Below are positions 45,503-54,439 of a DNA stretch of 64,000 nucleotides, in pieces. Position 1 is the stretch's first letter; the number at the start of each line of letters is the position of its first letter. The stretch lies in contig OY759675.1 of NCBI GenBank assembly GCA_963662515.1, positions 3,038,001 through 3,102,000 of the forward strand, written 5' to 3'. The position numbers were made by a program, and so were the translations under genes. Source of the DNA: JAFGDI01 sp963662515. GTDB taxonomy: Bacteria > Planctomycetota > Phycisphaerae > Sedimentisphaerales > SM23-30. The notes under the pieces were generated by a model, which did no database searches, was not told the DNA's origin, and saw only the letters and a program-made list of their open reading frames with translations.

Positions 45503-47152
45503 TCAGATAGTATCACTGGCGGTTTCACCACTACTCAAAGTCGTTGCAGTTGGCAGACTTACAGTAAAAGTAGTACCCTCACCTATTTTACTATCAACAG
45601 TAACAGTGCCATCATGCTCCTCAACTATTTTCTTTACCACTGCCAGGCCCAGACCTGTACCGCCATGGCCCTTACTGGAGTGAAACGCGGTAAATATCTC
45701 GCCCAACTCGTCAGGAGCAATACCTGGGCCATTATCACTGACTATCAGCATAGCATTCCCCCTTACAATATTGTAAGAGGTCTTAACGGTAATAACACCC
45801 TCACCAGACTCCAGCACATCAAAGGCATTAAGTATGAGATTCAACAATACCTGCTGAATACCATCGGCATCCATAGGGATAGGCGGCAAATGACTATCAA
45901 GGTCAGAAAATAAACCAACGCCCTTCTGATGAGCATTTTCGCTAAGCAATTCCACCGCTTCAGCAACCAGATGGTTAAGCTGAGCCATCTCCTTATTAGG
46001 CTTTCTGACCTTACTGTACGCCAGCATATTGAGCATAAGATTCTGCACTCTGGTCAGATTGCGTTTGACCACTTTCCAGCCCTTACCGGCCATTTCCATC
46101 TTGTTCTTATGGAAACCCATATCAACCAGATCAGTAGCACTTTGCATACCCTGGAGAATATTTTTAATACCATGAGAAATATAGGCTACTGTCTCACCAG
46201 TAGCGGCAAGCCTTTCAGCCCGCACGCCGCTCTGGTACAATCTGGCATTTTCCAGGGCCAGACCTGTCTGATAGCCAATAGCGGTAAGAAGCTCTAACTG
46301 CTCACCGGCATAAGTATTAGTCGCCATGGTAGTATCAACATAAATAACGCCCATTACATTACTTCTGACGGCAATAGGCACACACAAGGCCGAACGAATA
46401 GCGTAGTTATGAACACTTTCACCCTTGGCGAATCGCGGGTCACGCATAGCATTTGTGCAGATTACGCCCTCTCGTTTTTCCATAGCATGCTCAACAATAG
46501 TATGACTAACGGTTATTTTGCCAGAGTCTTTCTGTGATTCATCGCGATATCTGGCAGCCATGGGTACCAGAGGCTTATCATCCTGCTCACGCAGCAGAAT
46601 AAAGCCGCGGTCAGCCGGGAGATTATCAAAAACTATATCCATTACCTTATCAAGCAATTGTGATTCATCAAAGATGGAACTGATCGTCGTGGATAGTTCA
46701 TATAGCAATCTCAGATTACCAACCGCCGAAGAAGTCTCCGGACCGGCAATAATAACTGAATCGTCCAGCCCGGGCGTAGTTCCCATTATCGATGATTCTA
46801 TTAAATTTCCATCTGGGTCTATCTGCAAACTCACCGGGTCACAAATTATACCACTGCCTGTTCTTTTCTGGCCAAAAACTATCAGAGTGGCGCCGCAGCG
46901 GACCTGATCGCCCTGCTTCAGGTCGAGAAAGCCGGACAATTTAACACCATTTACAAATGTACCATTAGCACTGCCCAGATCACGAATAACCCAACTATCA
47001 TCAGATTTACGGATAAGCTCTGAATGTCTGCGGGAAACAGTATTATCAGTCAAAGGCACATCCGGACTATTTCTGCCTATGACTGCCGGTGACTCATTCA
47101 CCTGAAATGTTCTTCCCTTATCTGAACCTTGTGAAATATATAGTGTTGGCAA
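45503..47152 (-). CDS. FHA-GAF sensor histidine kinase, cytosolic
   Basis: 549 residues. An N-terminal FHA domain (about 23-75; GRN, SRRHSEL and SANGTFVNG) would bind phosphothreonine peptides. A GAF domain follows at about 145-300. The phospho-acceptor region has H327 in AYISHGIKNILQG. The ATPase domain has NLILNAFDVL, VSDNGPGIA and GGTGLGLAVVKKI. It has no membrane segment, so it senses an internal signal. An FHA domain on a histidine kinase suggests cross-talk with a Ser/Thr kinase. The start is TTG at 47152 with a weak GGAAAG upstream. No receiver gene is adjacent. The SHGIKN H-box lacks the usual E/D-xx-N-P form and is closer to the NtrB/HisKA relatives in Fis-type systems. Confidence 0.9.
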   Translation of the reverse strand: MPTLYISQGSDKGRTFQVNESPAVIGRNSPDVPLTDNTVSRRHSELIRKSDDSWVIRDLGSANGTFVNGVKLSGFLDLKQGDQVRCGATLIVFGQKRTGSGIICDPVSLQIDPDGNLIESSIMGTTPGLDDSVIIAGPETSSAVGNLRLLYELSTTISSIFDESQLLDKVMDIVFDNLPADRGFILLREQDDKPLVPMAARYRDESQKDSGKITVSHTIVEHAMEKREGVICTNAMRDPRFAKGESVHNYAIRSALCVPIAVRSNVMGVIYVDTTMATNTYAGEQLELLTAIGYQTGLALENARLYQSGVRAERLAATGETVAYISHGIKNILQGMQSATDLVDMGFHKNKMEMAGKGWKVVKRNLTRVQNLMLNMLAYSKVRKPNKEMAQLNHLVAEAVELLSENAHQKGVGLFSDLDSHLPPIPMDADGIQQVLLNLILNAFDVLESGEGVITVKTSYNIVRGNAMLIVSDNGPGIAPDELGEIFTAFHSSKGHGGTGLGLAVVKKIVEEHDGTVTVDSKIGEGTTFTVSLPTATTLSSGETASDTI

Positions 47153-47343
47153 TTATCTATCTTTCCAAATCATTGATAAAACGACAGGCAACAAAAGCCT
47201 GACATCAGAGCCATACTGGCAGGCCCAAGCCAAGCCAGCTAAAACCTGAATCATAAAAGCGAGCACAGTACAAACCCCATAAAAACCGTTTATGTTTTTA
47301 CTCACAACGGTATTACTGAATTATAACTTATAAATATATGTAG

Positions 47344-48231
47344 TTAAATATATTTTTTTACCAATAAATTCAGTTTTTCTTTGGTTTTTGGTGACATTTT
47401 GCTCTTGTCTGACCAGATCGCCAGTTCCAGCGAGCTATTATGCTCACAGCCCTGCTCCAGAAAATCACCGGACTTACTGACAGCCAGCTTAATCATATTT
47501 ACGGCATTTTCGGTCGCTTCGTTCAAGTTTCCTATTATTTCTGCGATCAGTTTATGTTTATCGACATCACCTTTAGGTTCGCGCCAGCAGTCATAGTCTG
47601 TAGGCAGAGCGACCAATGCGTAACACATTTCGGCCTCACGAGCTAATCTGGCCTCTGGCATACAGGTCATGCCGATAAGGTGCGCACCCCAGCTTTTATG
47701 CAGTAGCGACTCAGCCCGAGTAGAGAACTGTGGGCCTTCCATACAGACATAAGTTGCTTTTTCATGGACTGTTGTATTAACCTGACCAGCGACACTAAGC
47801 AGTATTTTTCGCAGCTTATCACAAAACGGCCAGGCAAAATCAACATGGGCGACAATTCCATCATCGAAAAAGGTATTATCCCGTTTGAAAGTCTTATCGA
47901 TAACCTGGTCTGGTATTACCAGATGTTTAGGCTGCATTTCTTCAACGAGCGAGCCAACAGCCCCGCTGGCTATAATAGCAGTTACACCAAGCTGTTTAAG
48001 TGCGTAAATATTTGCTCTATAGTTAATTACAGAAGGATTGAAAACATGTCCCCTGCCATGCCGGGCCAGAAAGGCTATAGGCACACCGTTTATCTCAGAG
48101 GTAATTATCGGAGCCGAGGGCATACCAAACGGGGTCTCAAAATAATGTTCCTGCCCTGTCGTCTGCTGAGTCATAGCATGGCCCAGGCCAGAGCCGCCAA
48201 TAATACCAATTCTCGGTTTGATCGCTGCCAT
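47344..48231 (-). CDS. mtnP: S-methyl-5'-thioadenosine phosphorylase
   Basis: About 295 residues. It splits methylthioadenosine into adenine and methylthioribose-1-phosphate, the first step of methionine salvage. Motifs are GIIGGSGLG (phosphate), FLARHGRGH, PSVINYRANIYALK, CMEGPQFSTRAES and GMTCMPEARLAREAEM. The aspartate in LPTDYDCW would select the 6-amino group of adenine, fitting MTAP and not a guanosine phosphorylase. ATG 48231 has AAGGA six bases upstream; the frame is open from 48312. It adds to the methionine genes of the window (metXW). Confidence 0.92.
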   Translation of the reverse strand: MAAIKPRIGIIGGSGLGHAMTQQTTGQEHYFETPFGMPSAPIITSEINGVPIAFLARHGRGHVFNPSVINYRANIYALKQLGVTAIIASGAVGSLVEEMQPKHLVIPDQVIDKTFKRDNTFFDDGIVAHVDFAWPFCDKLRKILLSVAGQVNTTVHEKATYVCMEGPQFSTRAESLLHKSWGAHLIGMTCMPEARLAREAEMCYALVALPTDYDCWREPKGDVDKHKLIAEIIGNLNEATENAVNMIKLAVSKSGDFLEQGCEHNSSLELAIWSDKSKMSPKTKEKLNLLVKKYI

Positions 48232-48397
48232 ATCGAATCCTTTCAATTCCTGAGTTAAAGTCTGATTCTCGGTTGAAAACTGGATTCTACTGGTTTGGTT
48301 ATTAATTATCAAGCATGGAAATCATACAGTAAATTAAATCAATTTAGCCAATTGTCTGAATTACCTTCTGAGAAGAACTATATTTGGCCTAAGTCTC

Positions 48398-48410
48398 CGC
48401 CAGTCTGGCG
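48398..48410. repeat. CGCCAG-T-CTGGCG hairpin followed by ACACCG
   Basis: A six-base-pair palindrome followed directly by ACACCG. This is like the right-hand core hairpins of elements E1 (TCGCAAAGCGACACCG) and E2 (TTGCGCAGCAACACCG). Confidence 0.45.
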
Positions 48411-48476
48411 ACACCGAGGCACATAATCATATTTTTCAACTATTAGTCCGTCATATTCAAGTTCATCTGGAGCTTT

Positions 48477-51209
48477 TTATTCATTTCCATCGCCTTCTGT
48501 GTTTTCAAGTTCTTGCCAGGATTCTTCGTTAATTGTGACGGGATAATTGTCAAAACTTACCCCCCCTGCGCTGACTACGGAAAAACCGTTGCCCAGAACT
48601 TCATATCTAAAAGGACCATCGCTAAATGGGTCTGCCGGTAACTCTGACATATAACCTTCGGCTATCAGTTGCTCAAGAGAGTCTGGCAAGTTATTATTGT
48701 CTAGCTGGTACTTATGTATTGCGATCGCAGTAAGAATAACCTGGACATAAGCGTGATTCTGATATGAGGCCTGAAGAAGCCCACTTTCAATATAGCATTC
48801 AATACGCAGGAACCAATTTGACTTCATAATATTAAATTGCTGACTGGTGATATTTTTGCCTTCGTGAGCAATTTGCCACGGTGTCATATTCCTCAAAGCT
48901 CCAGACAAAGCAGTCATTTCTTCATATTGTTGAATAGTCTGTTTTTGAGTTTGACCGACAATACAGGAGGATAATTTTATAAAAGGTTCTTTTATAGAAA
49001 GCTGTTCTCTACGGTCAAAAACCAAATCTGCCTGCCAGGCTATGCGACCACTGCCATCATCGGAAGGAACAAAGTTTCTCTGAACTTCATCAAGGAAACG
49101 GTATTTATCAAATTCAATATTTATGATCTGCTTTTTCTCTGCTATGCCAGCTACTATACCCTGAAGTTCAGATAGCTGGTCATTATCAAGTCTGGAATTT
49201 TTCAACAGATACTTTGCAGAATCCAGGGTTCTGTAGCGAAGTCTGGAACTTGCCATTTGTTCGACAACCAATGATTTTTCCGACCAGGCATGCCGGGCTA
49301 TTCGATCGAGAGTTTTAATTTCGGATAAAACCCTGGCAATATTATTTTCCCTGATCTGATACTCAATATCGACCTGAAGTATTTTGGATAATTCTATAAG
49401 ATTGTCCAGATCATGAATAGATATAGCAGACAGGAATACACTGTCAGGCATTTCTCTTTTAACATAATAAAAGGGCATAAGGCTTGCCTGCTCCAGAATG
49501 GTGATCGTTGCCTGATTTTCATCGAGCCATGGTTTGGCTAATTCAAGTTCTTCAGGGGTAAGGACTGAGTATTCAAGAACTTCTTTGAGCTTGCCTTGCG
49601 GTCTGATGTACGCAGAAATCGCCTGCTGATAGATGGGCCAGGCATTTTTGCTTTCGTCAAAATTGGCAGGGATCCTTTCCTGATTATATATGGCCAGATA
49701 GTCAACGGTGGCTATTGGTTTGACAGTTGCCAGCCAGGTAATGCGGCTGACCGTTAATAAGGCCAGTGCGATTAAACTGTAGATGACAACTCTGTTTAGT
49801 CTGCGATTGCTCAGGCAAATTAGTTTTAGTAAAGAAATATAGATCAGCCATTGGGTGGCTATTACAATGATCATGGTTTGGGGTGATGAAAGGAATTTCG
49901 GCCATTGAACATTATACTTGCTCAAAATATAGAAGATGCCTACTGCATTAATAATTGCAAAAGTAATTATAGCAAAGCACAGCAAAGATGCCAGTGAGTT
50001 CCTTTTGAGCAGCAGGTTAATGGACAGTGATGCCGGGATGGTAAGTGCCAGTACTAAAGTTGCTGAGCGTATATGATGATTAAAGGTAAATAATGGGTCA
50101 GATAACGCTGAGCCTATTGTTGCCGGCAGAACCAGACCGAGCAGGTGGTTAAGCCCGGTCATAGCGGCTGATATCGCCAGGGTTATTGCTGTTGCCGTCA
50201 GAGCGATCGACAGGCCGATAAGGAATCTGTCTTTGCGGCTGCCGGTTGTCAGTTGGTTTGAGCGAATATTCAGTTCCACGCTGCCGACGATCAGGCCCGC
50301 AACATAAGCGAACGCGGCAATAACTAATATTTTGGAATAGCTCAGAGCTATGGTTGACACAACCAGGAAAATAAGACCTTTCCAGCTCAGGCAGCGAGAA
50401 ACAGGCACCGCCAGCGAGCGATAGAGGCCGCCCCAGATGTAGTGGTCGGTTGAGTTATGCCGGGCATGGGCCAGGCGGCTGATAAAGAATTGCTCGATAT
50501 AATGGTGAATGTTTGGATGACTTTTTCCTTTGGCTTCCTTTTGCTGAAGTTTTTCTCGGTTTATTCTGGTGGTATTAGAACTGAAGCCGACAAGGGCTTT
50601 ACCGCAGTATTTCCGGGCCAGCCAGTTACCGCCCAGCACTCGCCAGGCAGATACATTAACCGCAGCTCCTGCCAGAATGACAAGCAGCGGGTATTTACTT
50701 ATTGCCAGCAGGCTAAAACCACGCCATTCGTCCATGGCATCAAGAAGCAGCCAGGCCGTAGATAAAAGCAGAGTTAAGGGCGAGCTATTAAAAGCAAACA
50801 GGCCAATTACGGCGATCCAGTAGGCAATACTCAGCAGTGAAAATGTAGCAATAGCGGTAACGATGAACTGGCTGGTTTCGATGTCGCTCTGGCAGGCTCT
50901 GGCTATGCAGACGGCCCAAAAGCCACTCAGCAGATAGCCACAAATGAACAAGAACTGCCGGGGTATACCCCGATGGCCCGGCATACAAAATGACATAGGC
51001 TTGGTTATGACCTCCAGGGCATAGGAGGCGATGATAATACCGACGGTCATCAGCCAGGGGAACGGCATAAGTAATATCGGTCTTAGCCTCTGGGGTTCGC
51101 CCAACATGATTTTGGCAATAATATAGGCCAGTAACCCAAAGATACATAATACCAGCCAGTTCAAACGACGCAGATACAGGTGCTTGAGATTTGCAGTTAT
51201 TATATTCAT
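48477..51209 (-). CDS. ABC-type permease-like membrane protein with a large C-terminal soluble domain
   Basis: About 910 residues. The N-terminus MNIITANLKHLYLRR closely matches that of the next permease (MSILTANLKHYYQRR), and both share FCMPGHR and KYIWGGLYRS/HYIWGGLYRS segments, so they are paralogues. About 12 membrane helices lie in the first 500 residues. The last 410 or so are soluble and mainly helical. They end in a block (AIHKYQLDNNNLPDSLEQL, SELPADPFSDGPFRYEV) of a type seen in many planctomycete proteins. GGAGG seven bases upstream supports the ATG at 51209. It is the last gene of the GntR-ABC operon. The substrate is unknown. Confidence 0.8.
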   Translation of the reverse strand: MNIITANLKHLYLRRLNWLVLCIFGLLAYIIAKIMLGEPQRLRPILLMPFPWLMTVGIIIASYALEVITKPMSFCMPGHRGIPRQFLFICGYLLSGFWAVCIARACQSDIETSQFIVTAIATFSLLSIAYWIAVIGLFAFNSSPLTLLLSTAWLLLDAMDEWRGFSLLAISKYPLLVILAGAAVNVSAWRVLGGNWLARKYCGKALVGFSSNTTRINREKLQQKEAKGKSHPNIHHYIEQFFISRLAHARHNSTDHYIWGGLYRSLAVPVSRCLSWKGLIFLVVSTIALSYSKILVIAAFAYVAGLIVGSVELNIRSNQLTTGSRKDRFLIGLSIALTATAITLAISAAMTGLNHLLGLVLPATIGSALSDPLFTFNHHIRSATLVLALTIPASLSINLLLKRNSLASLLCFAIITFAIINAVGIFYILSKYNVQWPKFLSSPQTMIIVIATQWLIYISLLKLICLSNRRLNRVVIYSLIALALLTVSRITWLATVKPIATVDYLAIYNQERIPANFDESKNAWPIYQQAISAYIRPQGKLKEVLEYSVLTPEELELAKPWLDENQATITILEQASLMPFYYVKREMPDSVFLSAISIHDLDNLIELSKILQVDIEYQIRENNIARVLSEIKTLDRIARHAWSEKSLVVEQMASSRLRYRTLDSAKYLLKNSRLDNDQLSELQGIVAGIAEKKQIINIEFDKYRFLDEVQRNFVPSDDGSGRIAWQADLVFDRREQLSIKEPFIKLSSCIVGQTQKQTIQQYEEMTALSGALRNMTPWQIAHEGKNITSQQFNIMKSNWFLRIECYIESGLLQASYQNHAYVQVILTAIAIHKYQLDNNNLPDSLEQLIAEGYMSELPADPFSDGPFRYEVLGNGFSVVSAGGVSFDNYPVTINEESWQELENTEGDGNE

Positions 51210-51257
51210 TTTATAACCTCCCAAATTCACAAATTTCATTCATGCATATTTCGCATT

Positions 51258-51380
51258 CAAAAATAGGACAAGCATCTTGCTTGTCTCCAGGTTTCGACAA
51301 AGTCGAAATGGGTTATATTACTTGTTTTGCCAACCGCGTTGGCAAATTGAGTGACAGGCAGGATGCCTGCCCTACCTTAC
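51258..51380. repeat. Four-hairpin repeat element between the two permease genes
   Basis: Four small palindromes follow each other: GACAAGCA/TGCTTGTC (51267-51285), TTTCGAC/GTCGAAA (51292-51308), TTTGCCAAC/GTTGGCAAA (51326-51346) and CAGGCA/TGCCTG (51355-51369). The last is followed by CCTACCTTAC, which overlaps the end of the upstream permease gene. Confidence 0.85.
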
Positions 51381-52760
51381 CAATTGCCCTTTGGTGCATA
51401 CTCGTTTTAATGCTACAATGAAAGCCAGCCAGCTTATCAGTCCTATAGCCATGGTGATGAGCAGTAAGAAATTGCTGACATTGGTCATTTGTTCGCTCTT
51501 GCGGAAACCTTGAGCAACAAAATAGCCTTGTAAACCGCAAACTAATGCTAATGCTATCATTATGGCTAGAAATTTATTCTTACACAACAGGTTAATAGTA
51601 AATGCCAGCGGAGTTAAAGCGATGAGTGGCAGAAACTTAATGTTGGCAGCATGATATGAGATCATCCCAAAATTCTGGGTGGGAAATTCCGGCAGGAATT
51701 CAGCCAGCAGACAAGACAGCCCCCAAAGCATTATCGCACATATCGTCCCCAGAATAAACCAGAGCAAAGCTAATGTAAGAGCACTGCTAAAGCGGTCCTG
51801 CCGACTGCCGGCGACCAATAATTTCGTGTTTATACCCAGATCAACATTCATAGCGAATAATACTGGCATCAGAAAGATTATATTTATTGCTGGACTGCAA
51901 TAGCCAAGCCATGCAGTCATTATTACCATCACTATCCAGGGGCGTATATTGGAAAGCTGAGATAAATGTATGGCCAGCGGCGAACGGTATAGTCCGCCCC
52001 AGATATATTTGGCCCGGCTACCCTCCGGTGCGGCTTTAAGCATGGCGATAAAGAAATATTCGACCGGACGGGAGATCTGGAACAGAACACTCTTACCCTT
52101 TCTCAATCTGTTATTCTCATTATACTGTTTTATCTTTGCCAGTTTGGCTGGGTCAAAATTGAAGCCTGAGACTATTTTACCACAAATCTCTCTGACGGTA
52201 TTGTCATTGCCAAGATATCGCCAGGAATAGATGGTCATTATTATGGCACTGACGATTATCACATATGGTATCTGGTGGAGAACAAAATTATTGAGATTGA
52301 TAAACTGCTCACCTATAACAGGTAGGTAGAACAGGCCAATCAGACCAATATTCCTTGTCGCATAAGCAAAAAAAATGCCCAGCAGATATGTCAGCCAGTA
52401 CAAAGAAAATACCGCTATCAAGCTAACTACATTGCCAGTTACAGATAACCTGCAGGCTATCAGATGTGCGGTCAGTAATATTATCAGAGTGATAATTCCC
52501 GCTGAGAGCAGCAATTTTCTGGCCACCGCCCGATGACCCGGCATACAAAACATATGCGGCTTGGCCAGCGTCTCGATCTGAGCCATAGCCAGTACCAGTC
52601 CCAGCATCAGCATAGTTGCCACCGGCCCGGAAAGGAAGAAATGCTTACCGCCGATCAGCCCGCCTATTGCCATACCAGAGAAAGCAATTATTAAGGGCCA
52701 GATCAGCCAGTACATACGCCGCTGATAGTAATGTTTTAAATTCGCTGTTAATATACTCAT
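51372..52760 (-). CDS. ABC-type permease-like membrane protein
   Basis: 462 residues with about 12 predicted membrane helices. It is a paralogue of the N-terminal half of the 910-residue neighbour (shared TANLKH..Y.RR start, FCMPGHRAVARK, KYIWGGLYRS and LLVAGSRQDRF segments). With the ATPase gene upstream and the GntR regulator it forms an exporter-like ABC system of the YtrA-linked kind. The stop codon TAG lies inside the repeat element 51258-51380, so the last residues Val-Arg are encoded by repeat sequence (GTAAGGTAG). The ribosome site is AGGA-like (TTAGGAAATAGCT). Confidence 0.85.
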   Translation of the reverse strand: MSILTANLKHYYQRRMYWLIWPLIIAFSGMAIGGLIGGKHFFLSGPVATMLMLGLVLAMAQIETLAKPHMFCMPGHRAVARKLLLSAGIITLIILLTAHLIACRLSVTGNVVSLIAVFSLYWLTYLLGIFFAYATRNIGLIGLFYLPVIGEQFINLNNFVLHQIPYVIIVSAIIMTIYSWRYLGNDNTVREICGKIVSGFNFDPAKLAKIKQYNENNRLRKGKSVLFQISRPVEYFFIAMLKAAPEGSRAKYIWGGLYRSPLAIHLSQLSNIRPWIVMVIMTAWLGYCSPAINIIFLMPVLFAMNVDLGINTKLLVAGSRQDRFSSALTLALLWFILGTICAIMLWGLSCLLAEFLPEFPTQNFGMISYHAANIKFLPLIALTPLAFTINLLCKNKFLAIMIALALVCGLQGYFVAQGFRKSEQMTNVSNFLLLITMAIGLISWLAFIVALKRVCTKGQLVR

Positions 52761-52771
52761 AGCTATTTCCT

Positions 52772-52921
52772 AAGGTAGCACAAGAATCCCTGCTTGTGAT
52801 TAAGTTCATTCAATATCTACATTTTACCTTTTGCATTCATTGCATTTTCAGTTTGCAATTGTGGATTCTTTTCTTTTTTGCAACAATATTAATCTCAAGC
52901 AGGGATGCTTGAGCTACCTTA
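52772..52921. repeat. Inverted-repeat element between ABC ATPase and permease
   Basis: 32-base arms (52772-52803 with 52889-52920) match with three differences and enclose 85 AT-rich bases. Each arm is itself a hairpin around CAAGAATCCCTGCTTG / CAAGCAGGGATGCTTG. The right arm overlaps the stop codon of the ATPase gene. Confidence 0.88.
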
Positions 52922-53801
52922 CCACGGCTTTATATATCTCATCCAATGTCAGATGTTTAATTTCGGCGGTGCAGTTTATTTCGGCGGCCTGTTTTTCAAT
53001 TCTGGCTGATGGGCAGTTTCTTACTATCATACTGGCCCGGCTGCCACTGCGTTGATAATCGATAATGTCGGTGAAGGGTAGCCGTTCGGGTAGTTGGCCG
53101 TTGCCAGCCAGCAGGGTTACCCGGCAGAACTCCTCACGCAGTTCATCGAAACTGCAATCGCGCAGTATGCTACCCCGGCCCATGATCAGGGCATGGTCGA
53201 TCACTTTTTCGACATCGCTGAGAATATGCGAGGAAATTATGATCGTGCGGTTCTCGTCCTGAATAAGTTCCAGCAGAAAGTCCAGAAATTTACCGCGGGC
53301 GATCGGGTCCAGGGCAGAGGCCGGTTCATCCAGGATCAGCAGGTCCGGGCCAAAGGCTGTGGCAATAAGTATCGCCACGATCTGACGCTGGCCCGGCGAA
53401 AGCGTGCCGACCCGGGCCTTGAGCGAGATATCATAATCGGCGATGAACCGTTCCTGTAAGTCCATATTCCAACTGGTGTAATAGGTGCGGACATAATCGA
53501 GTAACTGCTTAACCGTCATCCAGTCGATCAGCTCGCCTTCCTGATGCACATAGCCGATCCGGCCCAGTTCCTTAGCCGATAGCTTGGCGGCATCCACGCC
53601 CAGTGTCCTGACCGTCCCGGCATCAGGCAGGTACAAACCGATTATATGACGGAGCAGCGTACTCTTGCCCACGCCATTGCCACCCAGCAGACCGACGATC
53701 CGCCCTCTGGCGATGGATACGCTCAGGTCGTTCAGTACCGTTTTGGCACCGAAATCCTTATACAGTTCTTTCACTTCGATCACAGTTTCAAGCTCAATCA
53801 T
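52914..53801 (-). CDS. ABC transporter ATP-binding protein
   Basis: 295 residues, one ABC domain. Walker A is GGNGVGKST (residues 40-48), Q-loop YVHQEGEL, signature LSPGQRQ, Walker B LLILDEPASALD and H-loop SSH. A C-terminal extension of about 75 residues is typical of YtrB/BcrA-like exporters. It is the second gene of the GntR operon. The last residues Val-Arg and the stop TAG come from the hairpin repeat GTAAGGTAG, exactly as in the following permease gene. Confidence 0.93.
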   Translation of the reverse strand: MIELETVIEVKELYKDFGAKTVLNDLSVSIARGRIVGLLGGNGVGKSTLLRHIIGLYLPDAGTVRTLGVDAAKLSAKELGRIGYVHQEGELIDWMTVKQLLDYVRTYYTSWNMDLQERFIADYDISLKARVGTLSPGQRQIVAILIATAFGPDLLILDEPASALDPIARGKFLDFLLELIQDENRTIIISSHILSDVEKVIDHALIMGRGSILRDCSFDELREEFCRVTLLAGNGQLPERLPFTDIIDYQRSGSRASMIVRNCPSARIEKQAAEINCTAEIKHLTLDEIYKAVVR

Positions 53802-53835
53802 TTTATACCTCTGTTCCTTGATAATTCTAACCCGT

Positions 53836-54222
53836 TCATTTCTCGATATTTATCTCGCTGAGACAATCCCTGAATATTTCAATAGCCTGCTCCTGACTGA
53901 TACCCATCTGCAGGGCGACGGTAGCCGCTTTACCAGCCAGAGAGCGGAATATTTCTGTTTTCTTTGCATCTGCTTTATTTTCAAGCACTTGTGCGATAAA
54001 AAGCCCAACGCCACGCCTGCGTTCCAGTAAACCCTCATTTTCCAGCAGAGAATACGCCTTACTTATGGTCATGGGGTTGACCTTCAGCCGGGCAGCCAGG
54101 TCGCGAACACTCTCAAGCTGTTGCTCCTGCGGCAGTTCGCCGCTGAGTATTAGCTGGCGGATCTGGTCTATCACCTGCCGGTAAATCGGAACTCCACTAT
54201 GATGGTCAATTTCTAATAACAT
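53836..54222 (-). CDS. GntR-family regulator, YtrA subfamily
   Basis: 128 residues. The N-terminal winged helix-turn-helix (PIYRQVIDQIRQLILSG, SVRDLAARLKVNPMTISKAYSLLENEGLLERRRGVG) is followed by only about 50 residues. That is the short tail of the YtrA subgroup, which regulates linked ABC transporters and often its own promoter. It is the first gene of the operon, and a palindrome overlaps its promoter. The ribosome site is weak. Confidence 0.92.
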   Translation of the reverse strand: MLLEIDHHSGVPIYRQVIDQIRQLILSGELPQEQQLESVRDLAARLKVNPMTISKAYSLLENEGLLERRRGVGLFIAQVLENKADAKKTEIFRSLAGKAATVALQMGISQEQAIEIFRDCLSEINIEK

Positions 54223-54274
54223 ATCAATCCAAATTCAAACCCGGCAAAAGAACGCCGGACAAAGCTGTATTACT

Positions 54275-54292
54275 GTATTACTTATATAATAC
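54275..54292. promoter_or_regulatory. Likely GntR operator palindrome
   Basis: GTATTA (54275-54280), six bases and TAATAC (54287-54292), directly downstream of the -10 box. A further GTATTAC half-site lies at about 54268-54274. The position fits autorepression by the YtrA-type regulator. Confidence 0.7.
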
Positions 54293-54321
54293 ACTATATA
54301 CCAGAAAAAACCAGTTGTCAA
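54293..54321 (-). promoter_or_regulatory. Promoter of the GntR-ABC operon
   Basis: On the minus strand a perfect TTGACA (54321-54316), exactly 17 bases and TATAGT (54298-54293, 5 of 6). Confidence 0.85.
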
Positions 54322-54368
54322 GCTGCATTGAAAAAAAATAACACACATACAACCAACATTTAAAAAAG

Positions 54369-54416
54369 AACAACTGATGTCAGACTTATAATATATAAGT
54401 CAAGACATCAGTTGTT
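54369..54416 (-). terminator. Long hairpin terminator of the sensory operon
   Basis: A perfect 13-base stem (54369-54381 with 54404-54416) has further pairing inside (GACTTATA/ATAAGTC) and TTCTTTTTT after it on the minus strand. Confidence 0.85.
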
Positions 54417-54439
54417 ATTGATCGAGCTATTTGTTGATG

